Part shown: positions 25,801-33,461 of the stretch, one piece after another
Layout: every line of letters begins with the position of its first letter
Numbering within the stretch: position 1 is the first letter of the stretch
Assembly (NCBI GenBank): GCA_946404865.1
Contig: CAMJFC010000017.1
Location: 1 to 45,910 of the forward strand
DNA: 45,910 bases
DNA from: an uncultured Prevotellaceae bacterium
GTDB lineage: Bacteria > Bacteroidota > Bacteroidia > Bacteroidales > Bacteroidaceae
Direction: 5' to 3'
The notes under the pieces: model-generated
Told to the model about the DNA's origin: nothing
Database searches by the model: none
Seen by the model: only the letters and a program-made list of their open reading frames with translations
Program-made: the position numbers and the translations under genes

Positions 25801-25841
25801 ACTTAGTCAACGAGTGTACGACCAAGAAGAAAATGGAGTGA
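22803..25841 (+). CDS. FAD- and Fe-S-binding 2-hydroxyacid dehydrogenase (probable D-lactate dehydrogenase)
   Basis: 1012 residues, a GlcD-type flavin domain fused to a GlpC-type Fe-S domain. The FAD domain (about 40-260) has TFRAAGTSLSGQSC, VFPPDPASIGSAMVGGIVCN and NVTGLNLRPL. The FAD-oxidase C domain (about 265-545) ends GSLKAEHGTGRNMAPFVKYE. Two 4Fe-4S motifs follow at about 596 (CIECGFCEVNC) and 651 (CATDGLCSTSCP), then two CCG redox domains with CCGQIW at about 826 and GVGCCGFAGDRG at about 940. Such membrane-associated enzymes oxidise D-lactate or related 2-hydroxy acids and pass electrons to quinone. The neighbouring LctP favours lactate. A 2-hydroxyglutarate or glycolate substrate is possible. 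Confidence 0.9.
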   Translation: MNQEILNAFRRILPSDRIYTDELRTLGWGTDASFYRQIPKIVIRSDNEEEISQIVKLCKDNHLSYTFRAAGTSLSGQSCTDSVLIVAGKHWEKYELIEDKDGGDMTIRLQPGIVGSRVNDILKPYGRVFPPDPASIGSAMVGGIVCNNASGMNCGVHANSDRMLISARVILTDGTILDTGDEASREAFRKSHPDFLKKIEALRDKVRADEELANRIRNKYLIKNVTGLNLRPLVAYDDPFDIIAHSMVGSEGTLAFLSEVTMRTLRDYKYKASAMVYFMTMKESCEAVVAMKKLKAGDDDLQMSAENLMVKSAEMLDYMSLNSVDDPVFLQYKKDVDAGKIEGVKPGDYHNLTAILTETKGITHEQLLEKIDKIKECLGHFRLYIPAEFTEDPAVYGKYWAIRSGIFPSVGGTRPVGTSCLIEDVAFPIESLPEATVKLQQLIADHGYSDACIYGHAFEGNYHFILNQSFKSESEVKRYADMMRAVAKLVVEGYDGSLKAEHGTGRNMAPFVKYEWGEKAYDAMKELKDIFDPEGLLNKGVIFNDDPDCFIKCLKPLPVLDYDFDSIPDGGHYLMDPSLSTAKETIEQVKRANKCIECGFCEVNCMSCGLTLSSRMRIAVQREIRELEATGADPKRAATLRKQYKYYGDQTCATDGLCSTSCPMKINTGELTHLIRQLDMLNSKMGYKAGEFAANHLAGIKKGLRVVLDVAHLGHVTLGPKLMSSVCRGMNKMGLPLWTTAMPKKRRQPKQSDLTKLIIKESLPHADKKEEPGTDLKVVYFPSCINQTMGLPRKSPVERSLVDEVVQLMHKSGYEVIFPEGMERMCCGQIWESKGMLDIADRKSAELEAALWKASEEGRYPVLCAQSPCLHRMRKVMKKMKLYEPAEFIMTYLKDRLDFHPIDRPIALHLTCSTREMGVSDDLVALAKLCSTRVYLPEGVGCCGFAGDRGFTYPELNRYGLRKLRPQIEEHHIEVGYSNSRTCEIGLESNTGIPYMSIVYLVNECTTKKKME

Positions 25842-25913
25842 ACAACCTTCGCAATATGTGATGAAGAAAATGATCCTTTGAAAATAATTATCTATAACCA
25901 ATAACAATCTATT

Positions 25914-27047
25914 ATGAAGAAATTAACGATTTTAGCGATTCTCTTGGCCGGATGTATTCAGGCTGCTCTTGCTCAAGAGAGTAAAGGCACTGAATTGCCC
26001 CAATGGGTGAAGAACATCAAAGTGAGCGGCTACGGTATGCTTCAATATCAGTATGAAGACCCTGAAGGTGCCGACCATAATGAGTTTAACCTCCGTCTGT
26101 TGCGTTTCATCGTTGACGGGAAAATTGGCGATTTTGATTTTCGTGCTCAGGTTCAGGGTACCAACGCTAAGGGCCCCGGTGAACCTACAGTTCAGTTGGT
26201 TGACCTTTACACAGAATGGGTGAAATATAAAGAGTTCCGGGTGAGAGCAGGTCAGTTCAAACGCGCTTTCACGTTTGAGAACCCCACACACCCCATCACT
26301 CAAGGCTGGTATTCCTATGCCATGGTGGTGAATAACCTGTCCGGATTCGGCGACCGTGTCGGTGAGAAGTCGAGCGGCGGACGTGACATCGGTATTCAGG
26401 TTCAGGGTGATGTGCTGCCTAATAGCGAAGGGCGCGCCTTGGTGCATTACCAACTGGGTGTGTACAATGGTGAGGGTATCAACCGTAAGGACAAAGACCA
26501 CAGGAAGGATGTCATCGGCGGCGTGTGGGTGATGCCTGTGAAAGGCTTGCGTATCGGTGCTTTCGGCTGGACGGGAAGCCATGGCGGTATGTCGGCTCTC
26601 GTTCCAGACCCTGCCAATCCGGCTGCCACCACACAGGTGGACATCGGTAGCGTCGGACTGAACCGTTACTGTCTCTCTGCAGAGTGGGATAAGGATGAGT
26701 ACACCTTCCGTACGGAGTATATTCACAGCCAGGGTTGGGGCGTCGCTCCCGGTCAGGCTGGTAAGGGGTCGACCGTGATTGACTACAGCAATGGAGACAA
26801 GGCTGATGGTTGGTATGTATTCGGAATCGTTCCCGTCGTCAAATCAAAGCTTCATGCCAAGGCCCGCTATCAGACCTACCGTCAGGCCAAGGATTGGGCA
26901 TCAGCAAAAACAATGTACGAGGTGGGCTTGAACTATTTCATCTACAAAAACTTGCAGATCAATGTCGAATACGGCCTCGTCAACAACCGTTCTCTTGAAA
27001 AGCACAACTACAATTTCTTTGATTTGGAGTTAGACTTCCGCTTCTAA
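25914..27047 (+). CDS. Porin of the phosphate-selective OprO/OprP type
   Basis: 377 residues with a signal peptide (about 1-20, cleaved near ALAQ). The mature part opens with KVSGYGMLQYQYEDP and has repeated beta strands ending in aromatic residues (FDFRAQVQGTNAKGPGEPTV, FRVRAGQFKRAFTFENPTHP, YTFRTEYIHSQGWG), closing with YNFFDLELDFRF. The segment VRAGQFKRAFTFENP is typical of the porin O/P family. In Bacteroidetes such porins are not necessarily phosphate channels. It starts 72 bases after the dehydrogenase with no terminator between, so it may be the outer-membrane entry pore for the lactate module; that is inference. Confidence 0.85.
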   Translation: MKKLTILAILLAGCIQAALAQESKGTELPQWVKNIKVSGYGMLQYQYEDPEGADHNEFNLRLLRFIVDGKIGDFDFRAQVQGTNAKGPGEPTVQLVDLYTEWVKYKEFRVRAGQFKRAFTFENPTHPITQGWYSYAMVVNNLSGFGDRVGEKSSGGRDIGIQVQGDVLPNSEGRALVHYQLGVYNGEGINRKDKDHRKDVIGGVWVMPVKGLRIGAFGWTGSHGGMSALVPDPANPAATTQVDIGSVGLNRYCLSAEWDKDEYTFRTEYIHSQGWGVAPGQAGKGSTVIDYSNGDKADGWYVFGIVPVVKSKLHAKARYQTYRQAKDWASAKTMYEVGLNYFIYKNLQINVEYGLVNNRSLEKHNYNFFDLELDFRF

Positions 27048-27054
27048 TAGCGCC

Positions 27055-27122
27055 ACTCTCCATCATCCCTTTCTCCCAATCGCCCCTTTCTCTCCATCAT
27101 CCCTTTCTCTCCATCTTCCTCC
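27055..27122. repeat. Pyrimidine-rich direct repeats
   Basis: The word CTCTCCATCATCCCTTTCTC occurs at 27057-27076 and again at 27090-27109, with related partial copies around it. Noncoding, between the porin stop and its terminator. Confidence 0.75.
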
Positions 27123-27134
27123 GTCCTTTTCTTC

Positions 27135-27163
27135 AGCGTGGCCGATCTCGGCCGCGCTTTTTT
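27135..27163 (+). terminator. Terminator after the porin gene
   Basis: AGCGTGGCCG and CGGCCGCGCT pair (one G:T) around ATCT and are followed by TTTTT. Confidence 0.9.
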
Positions 27164-27205
27164 CAAAAAAATCGTAAAAAAGCATTCTTTCTCATTTTTT
27201 TATGC

Positions 27206-27213
27206 TACATTTG
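27206..27213 (+). promoter_or_regulatory. Putative -7 box for the small membrane protein / LRR pair
   Basis: TACATTTG fits TAnnTTTG and lies 26 bases before the ATG at 27239. Confidence 0.5.
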
Positions 27214-27238
27214 TGGCGGATATACCAAAATCACTGAT

Positions 27239-27586
27239 ATGACCGACGACGAAAAAGAAGCACTCTGGCTCAAGAACAAACCCAGACTGATCAAAGAGAG
27301 TAAAGAATACCAAGAAGCGCTCCAGGCTTTCAAGATGAGCTCGGGGGCTGATTGGCTCTTGTTCGCCATCCCGGTGGCTGCAGGCATCGTCTTCATCAAT
27401 TCGGTGCCGATACACCCCGAATGGCTCCTCTGGTTGTGTACGGTTGGCGTGGCGGTTGTGATCTTCGCCATCTGTGTGTTCGTAAAAAGCCTGACCATCT
27501 CCGGCCGGTTGCCGACAGAGATTGAGAAAGACATCAAAGAGCGCTTCGTAAAACAATTAGATGAATCAACGTTTAACCACAAATAA
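27239..27586 (+). CDS. Small membrane protein, two predicted helices
   Basis: 115 residues. A charged N-terminus (MTDDEKEALWLKNKPRLIKE) is followed by two hydrophobic segments, WLLFAIPVAAGIVFINSVPI at about 39-58 and WLLWLCTVGVAVVIFAICVF at about 62-81, then a basic/acidic tail. Both ends are probably cytosolic. No family recognised. It is 8 bases before the LRR gene, so the two are likely cotranscribed. Confidence 0.72.
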   Translation: MTDDEKEALWLKNKPRLIKESKEYQEALQAFKMSSGADWLLFAIPVAAGIVFINSVPIHPEWLLWLCTVGVAVVIFAICVFVKSLTISGRLPTEIEKDIKERFVKQLDESTFNHK

Positions 27587-27594
27587 TAAATACG

Positions 27595-28398
27595 ATGAGA
27601 AAAATAGTAACTGTAATCGCAGGCCTCGTCATGACGCTTGCCGCCATGGCACAACAACAGACGGTCAATATTCAGGCTGGAGGGCTTAATGCTGCCGTGG
27701 GAATGCAAAAATATGACATCAAAAGCCTGAAAATCATTGGCGATATCAATGGGTCAGACATCATCACCATCCGTGAGATGGCTTCCGGAAGAGGGGTTCT
27801 CCAAGAACTCGACCTGTCCGAAGCGGCTATCGTAAAGGGTGGGGCGGCATACGCCACAGGAAGAACACAAAACTGTGTGACAAGGAAAAACGACATCTCT
27901 ACCAGGATGTTCGCTGGTTGTGATTATCTGACAAAAATCACCATCCCCAACCGTGCGCGGTTGATTTCATACGACGCGTTCTCTAATTGTCCTTCTTTGA
28001 GGGAAATCAATACCGATTCCAATCTGAAATTCCAGTCTGTGCAAGGCATCATCTATACGTCTGATATGAAGACGGTGGTGAGATGTCCTGAGGGGCTGAT
28101 CCTGGATGAGGTGGAGATTCTTGAAGGGGTGGAGCAAATCTATACGGGTGCGTTCCTGAATATCAAACTGCTGCGTACCATCACGTTGCCATCGACCATC
28201 AAAGGGGTGAGCAACATGTCATTCCAGGGGTGTCCGCTTACGACTATCACCGTCAACAGCATGAAAGCGCCGGCCATGGAGAACGCTTTCGATGCGGCGG
28301 TTGTCAGCGGTGCCAAACTCTATATCCCCTCTGGGGCTCGCGAGGCGTATCTCAGTGCCGACCACTGGAGCAAATTCTCGAATATCATCGAGCGATAA
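27595..28398 (+). CDS. BspA-like leucine-rich-repeat exported protein
   Basis: 267 residues with a signal peptide (about 1-20, ending MAAMAQ). The body is made of BspA/TpLRR-type (LRR_5) repeats of about 23 residues: MFAGCDYLTKITIPNRARLI, DAFSNCPSLREIN, TGAFLNIKLLRTITLPSTI and MSFQGCPLTTITVNS. The C-terminal SGAKLYIPSGAREAYLSAD is the usual closing of such proteins in Bacteroidales. These proteins are surface or periplasmic binding proteins, sometimes adhesins. There is no lipobox and no T9SS tail, so its final location is unclear. Its stop overlaps the end of hemW (14 bases, convergent). Confidence 0.85.
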   Translation: MRKIVTVIAGLVMTLAAMAQQQTVNIQAGGLNAAVGMQKYDIKSLKIIGDINGSDIITIREMASGRGVLQELDLSEAAIVKGGAAYATGRTQNCVTRKNDISTRMFAGCDYLTKITIPNRARLISYDAFSNCPSLREINTDSNLKFQSVQGIIYTSDMKTVVRCPEGLILDEVEILEGVEQIYTGAFLNIKLLRTITLPSTIKGVSNMSFQGCPLTTITVNSMKAPAMENAFDAAVVSGAKLYIPSGAREAYLSADHWSKFSNIIER

Positions 28399-29515
28399 TG
28401 GCATCTGCCATGACCATATCGCTGACATAAAGCCCGGAACGGGTAAGATGAATCCTGCCGCCCTCGACTGCTAAGAGTCCGAGGGCGACATTTTGTTGTG
28501 TGCTCTCTTCTAAATAGTGCAGGTAAAATGTGCCCATTGTGTCTTCCAACTGCTGCATATCGATGCCTTCACGGGAACGCAATGCGGTGACAATCAAATC
28601 GTTATAACGGGTGTCTTCGTCTAACTCTTCGCGCTCACAAGGGATAATTCCACGGCCGATATGTTCGATATACGACTTCACGTCGCTCACGTTCCATTGG
28701 CGACTCTGTCCATCGTAGGAGTGGGCTGCTGCACCTAAACCCAGATAGGGCGTACCATGCCAATAACCGCTATTATGGCGCGAACGGTAACCCGGAAGGG
28801 CAAAGTTGCTGATCTCATAATGCTCATAACCCGCAGCTGTGAGCTGGTCGCAGAGGATATCATACATCTCACGGCTGACCTCTTCGCTGATTTCGTCTAT
28901 CTCTCCCCGTTCCCTCATGCCATAGAGTGGGGTGCTTTCCTCGTACATCAGACTGTAAGCGGAGAGGTGCTCGGGATGTAAGGTGAGGGCGTGACGAATG
29001 TCGGACGCCCATTCGTCGATGGTCTGCCCCGGGAAACCGAACATGAGGTCGATACTCACATTACTGATGCCGGATTGACGTAGCAGGTGCAATGCCTCCT
29101 CTGCCTGTGAGGCGCTGTGCCGGCGGTGTAGGAATTTGAGACGGCGGTCGTCGAAGGTCTGGATGCCCATGCTCATGCGGTTCACAGGCCAACTACTCAG
29201 ATGTTCGCAAAAGTCGGGTGACACATCATCGGGATTGCACTCCATCGTCACCTCTTCACACCCATCTACATTATTATATATATGGTGGAATAACTGCTCT
29301 ATCTGGGCGAAGGTCAGTTGCGAGGGGGTGCCACCGCCTAAATAGAGGGTGCGCACTGGGCTGCCCATTAACAAATGGTCGCGGCGCAAGTCAAATTCAC
29401 GGCAGACGGCATCGACATAGGCCTGACGGTAAGTCAATAAGGTAGAGGAGTAAAAACCGCAATACACGCAGCGGCTCTTACAGAATGGTACATGGATATA
29501 GATGGAGCCTTCCAT
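28385..29515 (-). CDS. hemW: Radical SAM family heme chaperone HemW
   Basis: 376 residues using the start at 29515 (MEGSIYIHVPFCKSR); the frame is open to 29593 but the extra 26 residues match nothing in the family. The radical SAM cluster motif is Cys12-x3-Cys16-x2-Cys19 followed by GFY. Next come LYLGGGTPSQL (SAM-binding GGGTP), TMECNPDDV, RMSMGIQTFDDRRLKFLHR and SIDLMFGFPGQT, the HemW/HemN order. A HemN C-terminal domain (about 290-376) follows. It lacks evidence for true coproporphyrinogen oxidase activity; HemW proteins carry heme to target enzymes. Convergent with the LRR gene, overlapping by 14 bases. Confidence 0.9.
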   Translation of the reverse strand: MEGSIYIHVPFCKSRCVYCGFYSSTLLTYRQAYVDAVCREFDLRRDHLLMGSPVRTLYLGGGTPSQLTFAQIEQLFHHIYNNVDGCEEVTMECNPDDVSPDFCEHLSSWPVNRMSMGIQTFDDRRLKFLHRRHSASQAEEALHLLRQSGISNVSIDLMFGFPGQTIDEWASDIRHALTLHPEHLSAYSLMYEESTPLYGMRERGEIDEISEEVSREMYDILCDQLTAAGYEHYEISNFALPGYRSRHNSGYWHGTPYLGLGAAAHSYDGQSRQWNVSDVKSYIEHIGRGIIPCEREELDEDTRYNDLIVTALRSREGIDMQQLEDTMGTFYLHYLEESTQQNVALGLLAVEGGRIHLTRSGLYVSDMVMADAIIAR

Positions 29516-29621
29516 AACGCGAAAGTACAGATTAACGGGTGAAATCCCAAACGAAATCATAATAAAATCAAAAGAAATAAGGTTTTTCCGCATTTTTTTT
29601 GGCTGTTCGTCAAAAAATGCG

Positions 29622-29629
29622 TAATTTTA
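29622..29629 (+). promoter_or_regulatory. Possible -7 box for the EF-G paralogue
   Basis: TAATTTTA, one mismatch from TAnnTTTG, 48 bases before the start at 29678; a TTCG lies 12 bases upstream. Weak, which would suit activator-dependent expression. Confidence 0.35.
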
Positions 29630-29677
29630 TCGCCAAATTTTCAAAAAGACTCCAATTAACAACTAAATCTATCGAAT

Positions 29678-31834
29678 ATGAAGGTCTATAAGACTAATGA
29701 AATCAAGAACATCGCACTCATTGGCAGTGCGGGTAGCGGCAAGACCACTCTTGCCGAGTCTCTGCTTTTCGAAGCTGGTATTATCAAACGCCGTGGCACC
29801 GTTGAAGGCAAAAACACAGTGAGCGACTATTTCCCTGTGGAGCAGGAATATGGATACTCTGTGTTCCCGACGGTATTCCACACTGAGTGGAACGGAAAAA
29901 AACTTAATTTCATCGACTGCCCGGGCTCTGACGACTTCGTAGGGGGTACCATCACCGCTCTGAATGTCACCGACCAGGCGCTCATCGTCATCAACGGACA
30001 ATATGGTCCCGAGGTGGGCACGATGAATGCTTTCCGTAATACCGAAAAGCTTAACAAACCAGTCATTTTCTTAATCAACCAACTCGACCGCGACAACTGC
30101 GACTTTGACAATATCTTGTCGAATATGCGCGAGGTGTTTGGGTCAAAGTGCGTCGAAGTGCAGTATCCCATTGAAACAGGCGCTGGATTCAATGCGGTCA
30201 TCGATGTGCTGTTGATGAAAAAATATTCATGGAAACCCGAAGGCGGCGCCCCCATCATCGAGGACATTCCTGCCGACCAACTCGACAAGGCTACTGAGTT
30301 GCACAATGCGCTCATCGAGGCTGCTGCAGGTAATGATGAAGCTCTCATGGAGAAATTCTTCGAAGAAGAGAATCTCACTGAGGACGAGATGCGCGAAGGT
30401 ATCCGTAAAGGTCTTATCACTCGTTCTATCTTCCCCGTATTCTGCGTATGTGGCGGTAAGGACATGGGTGTGCGCCGCTTGATGGAATTCCTCGGCAATG
30501 TGGTGCCCTTCGTGGACGAGATGCCGAAGGTGAAAAACACCAATGGCGACGAAATCGCTCCCAACGCCGACGGTCCTGTGTCGCTCTATTTCTTCAAGAC
30601 GGGTCTCGAACCACATATCGGTGAAGTGAGCTACTTCAAAGTGATGAGCGGTTGTGTGAAACCCGGTGATGACCTCACCAACGCCGACCGTGGCTCAAAA
30701 GAGCGCATCGGACAGATCTTCGCTTGCGCTGGCGGCACTCGTATTCCCGTGGACCAGCTCAACGCCGGTGACATAGGTAGCACCGTGAAACTGAAAGATG
30801 TGAAGACGGGCAACACGCTCAACGGCAAGGACAGCGAGAACCGCTTCGACTTCATCAAATATCCTAACTCGAAGTATTCACGTGCCATCAAGGCTGTGAG
30901 CGAGAGCGACACAGAAAAGATGATGGCTGCTCTGATGCGTATGCGCCAGGAAGATCCCACATGGGTGGTGGAACTGAGCAAGGAATTGAAACAGACCATC
31001 GTTCACGGACAGGGTGAGTTCCACCTCCGTACACTCAAATGGAGACTTGAGAACAATGATAAGATCATGGTGAAATACGAGGAACCCAAAATCCCGTATC
31101 GTGAGACCATCACCAAGATGGCTCGTGCCGACTATCGTCATAAGAAACAGTCGGGTGGCGCCGGACAGTTCGGTGAGGTTCACCTCATCGTCGAGCCTTA
31201 TACTGAAGGCATGCCCGATCCCGAGGTTTATCGCTTCGGTGGACAGGAGTTCAAGATGAACATCAAGTCACGTGAGGAAATAGACCTCGAATGGGGTGGA
31301 AAACTCGTGTTCCTGAACTCTGTCGTCGGTGGTGCCATCGACCTCCGTTTCATGCCAGCTATCCTCAAGGGTGTCATGGAGCGCATGGAGCAAGGACCGC
31401 TCACTGGCAGCTATGCACGCGATGTGCGTGTCGTGGTCTATGACGGTAAGATGCACCCCGTTGACTCCAATGAGCTTTCGTTCATGCTCGCAGCACGTAA
31501 CGCCTTCTCCATGGCCTTCAAAGAGGCAGGACCAAAAATCCTGGAGCCCATCTACGACCTCGAAGTGCTCGTGCCTGCCGACTACATGGGTGATGTGATG
31601 AGCGACCTGCAAGGACGCCGCGCCATCATCATGGGTATGGACAGCGAGGCTGGTTATCAGAAACTCGTGGCGAAGATTCCTCTTAAGGAACTGGCCAACT
31701 ACAGCATCGCACTCAGCTCGCTTACCGGCGGACGTGCTTCCTTCAACACGAAGTTCTCCAGCTACGAGCTTGTGCCGAACGACATCCAGCAGAACCTCAT
31801 CAAGGAGCATGAGGCTGAAGCCGCTGATGAATAA
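29678..31834 (+). CDS. Elongation factor G paralogue (EF-G2 type) with altered GTPase motifs
   Basis: 718 residues with all five EF-G domains. G1 is GSAGSGKT (16-23). G3 reads DCPGSDDF (80-87) where EF-G has DTPGHVDF, so the catalytic His is Ser84. G4 reads NQLD (134-137) in place of NKxD, and the usual RGIT switch-I signature is replaced by YGYSVFP. Domains II-V look intact (QSGGAGQFGEVHLIVEP in domain IV, LQGRRAIIMGM in domain V). It should bind the ribosome and translocate but hydrolyse GTP poorly or not at all. From memory, Bacteroides thetaiotaomicron has such an EF-G2, lacking GTPase activity and used during starvation and gut colonisation. This is likely its orthologue. Confidence 0.9.
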   Translation: MKVYKTNEIKNIALIGSAGSGKTTLAESLLFEAGIIKRRGTVEGKNTVSDYFPVEQEYGYSVFPTVFHTEWNGKKLNFIDCPGSDDFVGGTITALNVTDQALIVINGQYGPEVGTMNAFRNTEKLNKPVIFLINQLDRDNCDFDNILSNMREVFGSKCVEVQYPIETGAGFNAVIDVLLMKKYSWKPEGGAPIIEDIPADQLDKATELHNALIEAAAGNDEALMEKFFEEENLTEDEMREGIRKGLITRSIFPVFCVCGGKDMGVRRLMEFLGNVVPFVDEMPKVKNTNGDEIAPNADGPVSLYFFKTGLEPHIGEVSYFKVMSGCVKPGDDLTNADRGSKERIGQIFACAGGTRIPVDQLNAGDIGSTVKLKDVKTGNTLNGKDSENRFDFIKYPNSKYSRAIKAVSESDTEKMMAALMRMRQEDPTWVVELSKELKQTIVHGQGEFHLRTLKWRLENNDKIMVKYEEPKIPYRETITKMARADYRHKKQSGGAGQFGEVHLIVEPYTEGMPDPEVYRFGGQEFKMNIKSREEIDLEWGGKLVFLNSVVGGAIDLRFMPAILKGVMERMEQGPLTGSYARDVRVVVYDGKMHPVDSNELSFMLAARNAFSMAFKEAGPKILEPIYDLEVLVPADYMGDVMSDLQGRRAIIMGMDSEAGYQKLVAKIPLKELANYSIALSSLTGGRASFNTKFSSYELVPNDIQQNLIKEHEAEAADE

Positions 31835-31873
31835 GATGAATAAAAAGAATAAGATTCAATTCTTTCAAACAAT

Positions 31874-31905
31874 AATCCCCCGCCAGTCAATGGAGGGGGA
31901 TTTTT
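31874..31905 (+). terminator. Terminator after the EF-G paralogue
   Basis: AATCCCCC and GGGGGATT form the outer stem and CCA/TGG an inner stem, followed by TTTTT. Confidence 0.88.
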
Positions 31906-31948
31906 GTTTGATGTTGTGAAACTTCAGCTTCCTCAGCTGTTGCTGTTT

Positions 31949-32028
31949 TATCGTTATCTCGTTATTTCGTAATTCCGAAATATCGTAATAACGAAATCCC
32001 GTTATTCCGTTATAACGTTATAACGATA
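31949..32028. repeat. AT/CG-word repeat tract with terminal inverted repeats
   Basis: Eighty bases made almost entirely of variants of CGTTAT, CGTAAT and CGAAAT. The ends are a perfect 9-base inverted repeat (TATCGTTAT at 31949-31957, ATAACGATA at 32020-32028), and ATTTCG/CGAAAT forms another inside. Noncoding, between two 3' gene ends. Confidence 0.75.
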
Positions 32029-32035
32029 CTATCCT

Positions 32036-33457
32036 TCATCTCTCAACAACCCTTTTCTTTCCTTGATAATTCACGTGCCCTTGCTTCTCCAAGAAGCGCA
32101 TGATCATGTCGGATGTCAGGCGGTTCATGTCCTCACCTTGGTCCTGACGAGGGGCATCACAGATGGCGGCCACATAACTGTTGGTAATCACGCGGTAGCG
32201 TTTCTTCAGGTCTAATTTCTTGCCGTCGAGCGTCAACAGACGGAGATCCTTGATTTTCAACGTGTCTTTCTTGTCTTTCGTCACCTCGCACATGATTCCG
32301 CCCACATAAGGGAAGGCGTGGTCGTCGTTGTCGTAACATGATATCAGCATGCGCCGCAATTCCTCGCCAGTGAGTGTCATCACAACGGCATTGTTGCCAA
32401 ACGGGTCTAACTGCAGCACATCGTTCACCGTGAAATCGCCTGCGTCATGGCTCTCATAGCGCACGCCTCCGGCATTCTCGATGCCCACATCGGCACCGCC
32501 CTCGCTGATAAAGGCGTCGCACATCAGGCAACCCAATTCCTCATAACTGCTGAAGGGCGCATCGGCCTGGGCCAAGACGCGGTCGAAGGCGGGATTGTCA
32601 CTGAACATCTTCACCAGACTTTCCACTGCGGTGTTCTTCTTCGGGAAGTTCTTCACTTCGATGTTCTCGGCACGCTTGTCGGTCACCTTGCCGCTTTCTA
32701 CCGTCAGGGTGATATGTGTGGCACGCGCCAGTTTGTTCACGTTCTGCGTGATGAGGACGCCGTTGTGCATCTCTCCTCCCTTCAGCTGGGTGTGGGTATG
32801 ACCGCCGATAATCAGGTCCAACCAGGGAAAACGTTTCGCCATCTCTACATCGTCTTCATAACCGATGTGCGAGAGTAGGATGGTCACGTCACATTCCTTG
32901 CTCAGCCACTCATAGGGGGCGATGCTCTCGGCCACGGGGGAGAAACGGATACCTGTCACATTGTCGGGATGACTGTCGGGGATGCCGTGGGTGCCCAACT
33001 GCACCACACCGATGACACCCACTTTCACTCCTTTCACATCAAAGACTTTGTAGGGTAGGGTGTGGATACCCAACGACGGGTCGGGATGGATGTTGGCACA
33101 TAGGTAACTGAAATTCGAGAGACCTATCAGACGGGCTAATCCCGCTTGCTTCGAGTCGAACTCATGGTTACCCAAGGCGGTGGCGGCGAATCCTATCTGG
33201 TTCATCAACGCCACCATCGGGTAGGCCGATATCTCATAAAGGTCGTTCTTTGGGTTGCCGGTGCGGTTGTCGCCGGCAGAGAACACCAGCAGGGTGGGGT
33301 CGATGCCACGCAGACTGTCGGCAATGGCTCCCAATTGGGCCATGTTCTCCAACTTGGCGTGCATGTCGTTGGTCGAGAGGATATGTATCTCGGTCTTTTG
33401 CCCGTAGGCGGCTGCGATAACCAAAAAGGAAAGCAGCGTGGTCACAATTCGTCTCAT
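32036..33457 (-). CDS. Exported 5'-nucleotidase / metallophosphatase (UshA-like)
   Basis: 473 residues using the start at 33457 (MRRIVTTLLSFLVIAAAYGQ, a signal peptide); the frame continues upstream into the preceding gene. The N-terminal metallophosphatase has all metal motifs: STNDMHAK, SAGDNRTGN, GNHEFDSKQ, LLSHIGYEDD and GGHTHTQL. The C-terminal 5'-nucleotidase domain has NAGGVRYESHDAGDFTVNDV and LQLDPFGNNAVVMTLTGEEL. It would strip phosphate from nucleotides in the periplasm. The nucleoside permease gene lies just across the divergent promoter region, so together they form a nucleotide-scavenging unit. It starts 4 bases after the small upstream gene. Confidence 0.92.
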   Translation of the reverse strand: MRRIVTTLLSFLVIAAAYGQKTEIHILSTNDMHAKLENMAQLGAIADSLRGIDPTLLVFSAGDNRTGNPKNDLYEISAYPMVALMNQIGFAATALGNHEFDSKQAGLARLIGLSNFSYLCANIHPDPSLGIHTLPYKVFDVKGVKVGVIGVVQLGTHGIPDSHPDNVTGIRFSPVAESIAPYEWLSKECDVTILLSHIGYEDDVEMAKRFPWLDLIIGGHTHTQLKGGEMHNGVLITQNVNKLARATHITLTVESGKVTDKRAENIEVKNFPKKNTAVESLVKMFSDNPAFDRVLAQADAPFSSYEELGCLMCDAFISEGGADVGIENAGGVRYESHDAGDFTVNDVLQLDPFGNNAVVMTLTGEELRRMLISCYDNDDHAFPYVGGIMCEVTKDKKDTLKIKDLRLLTLDGKKLDLKKRYRVITNSYVAAICDAPRQDQGEDMNRLTSDMIMRFLEKQGHVNYQGKKRVVER

Positions 33458-33461
33458 AGCC

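Noticed and set aside
29516..29593. 26-residue N-terminal extension of HemW
   Set aside because: The family starts right before the YIHVPFC motif, which the start at 29515 provides.
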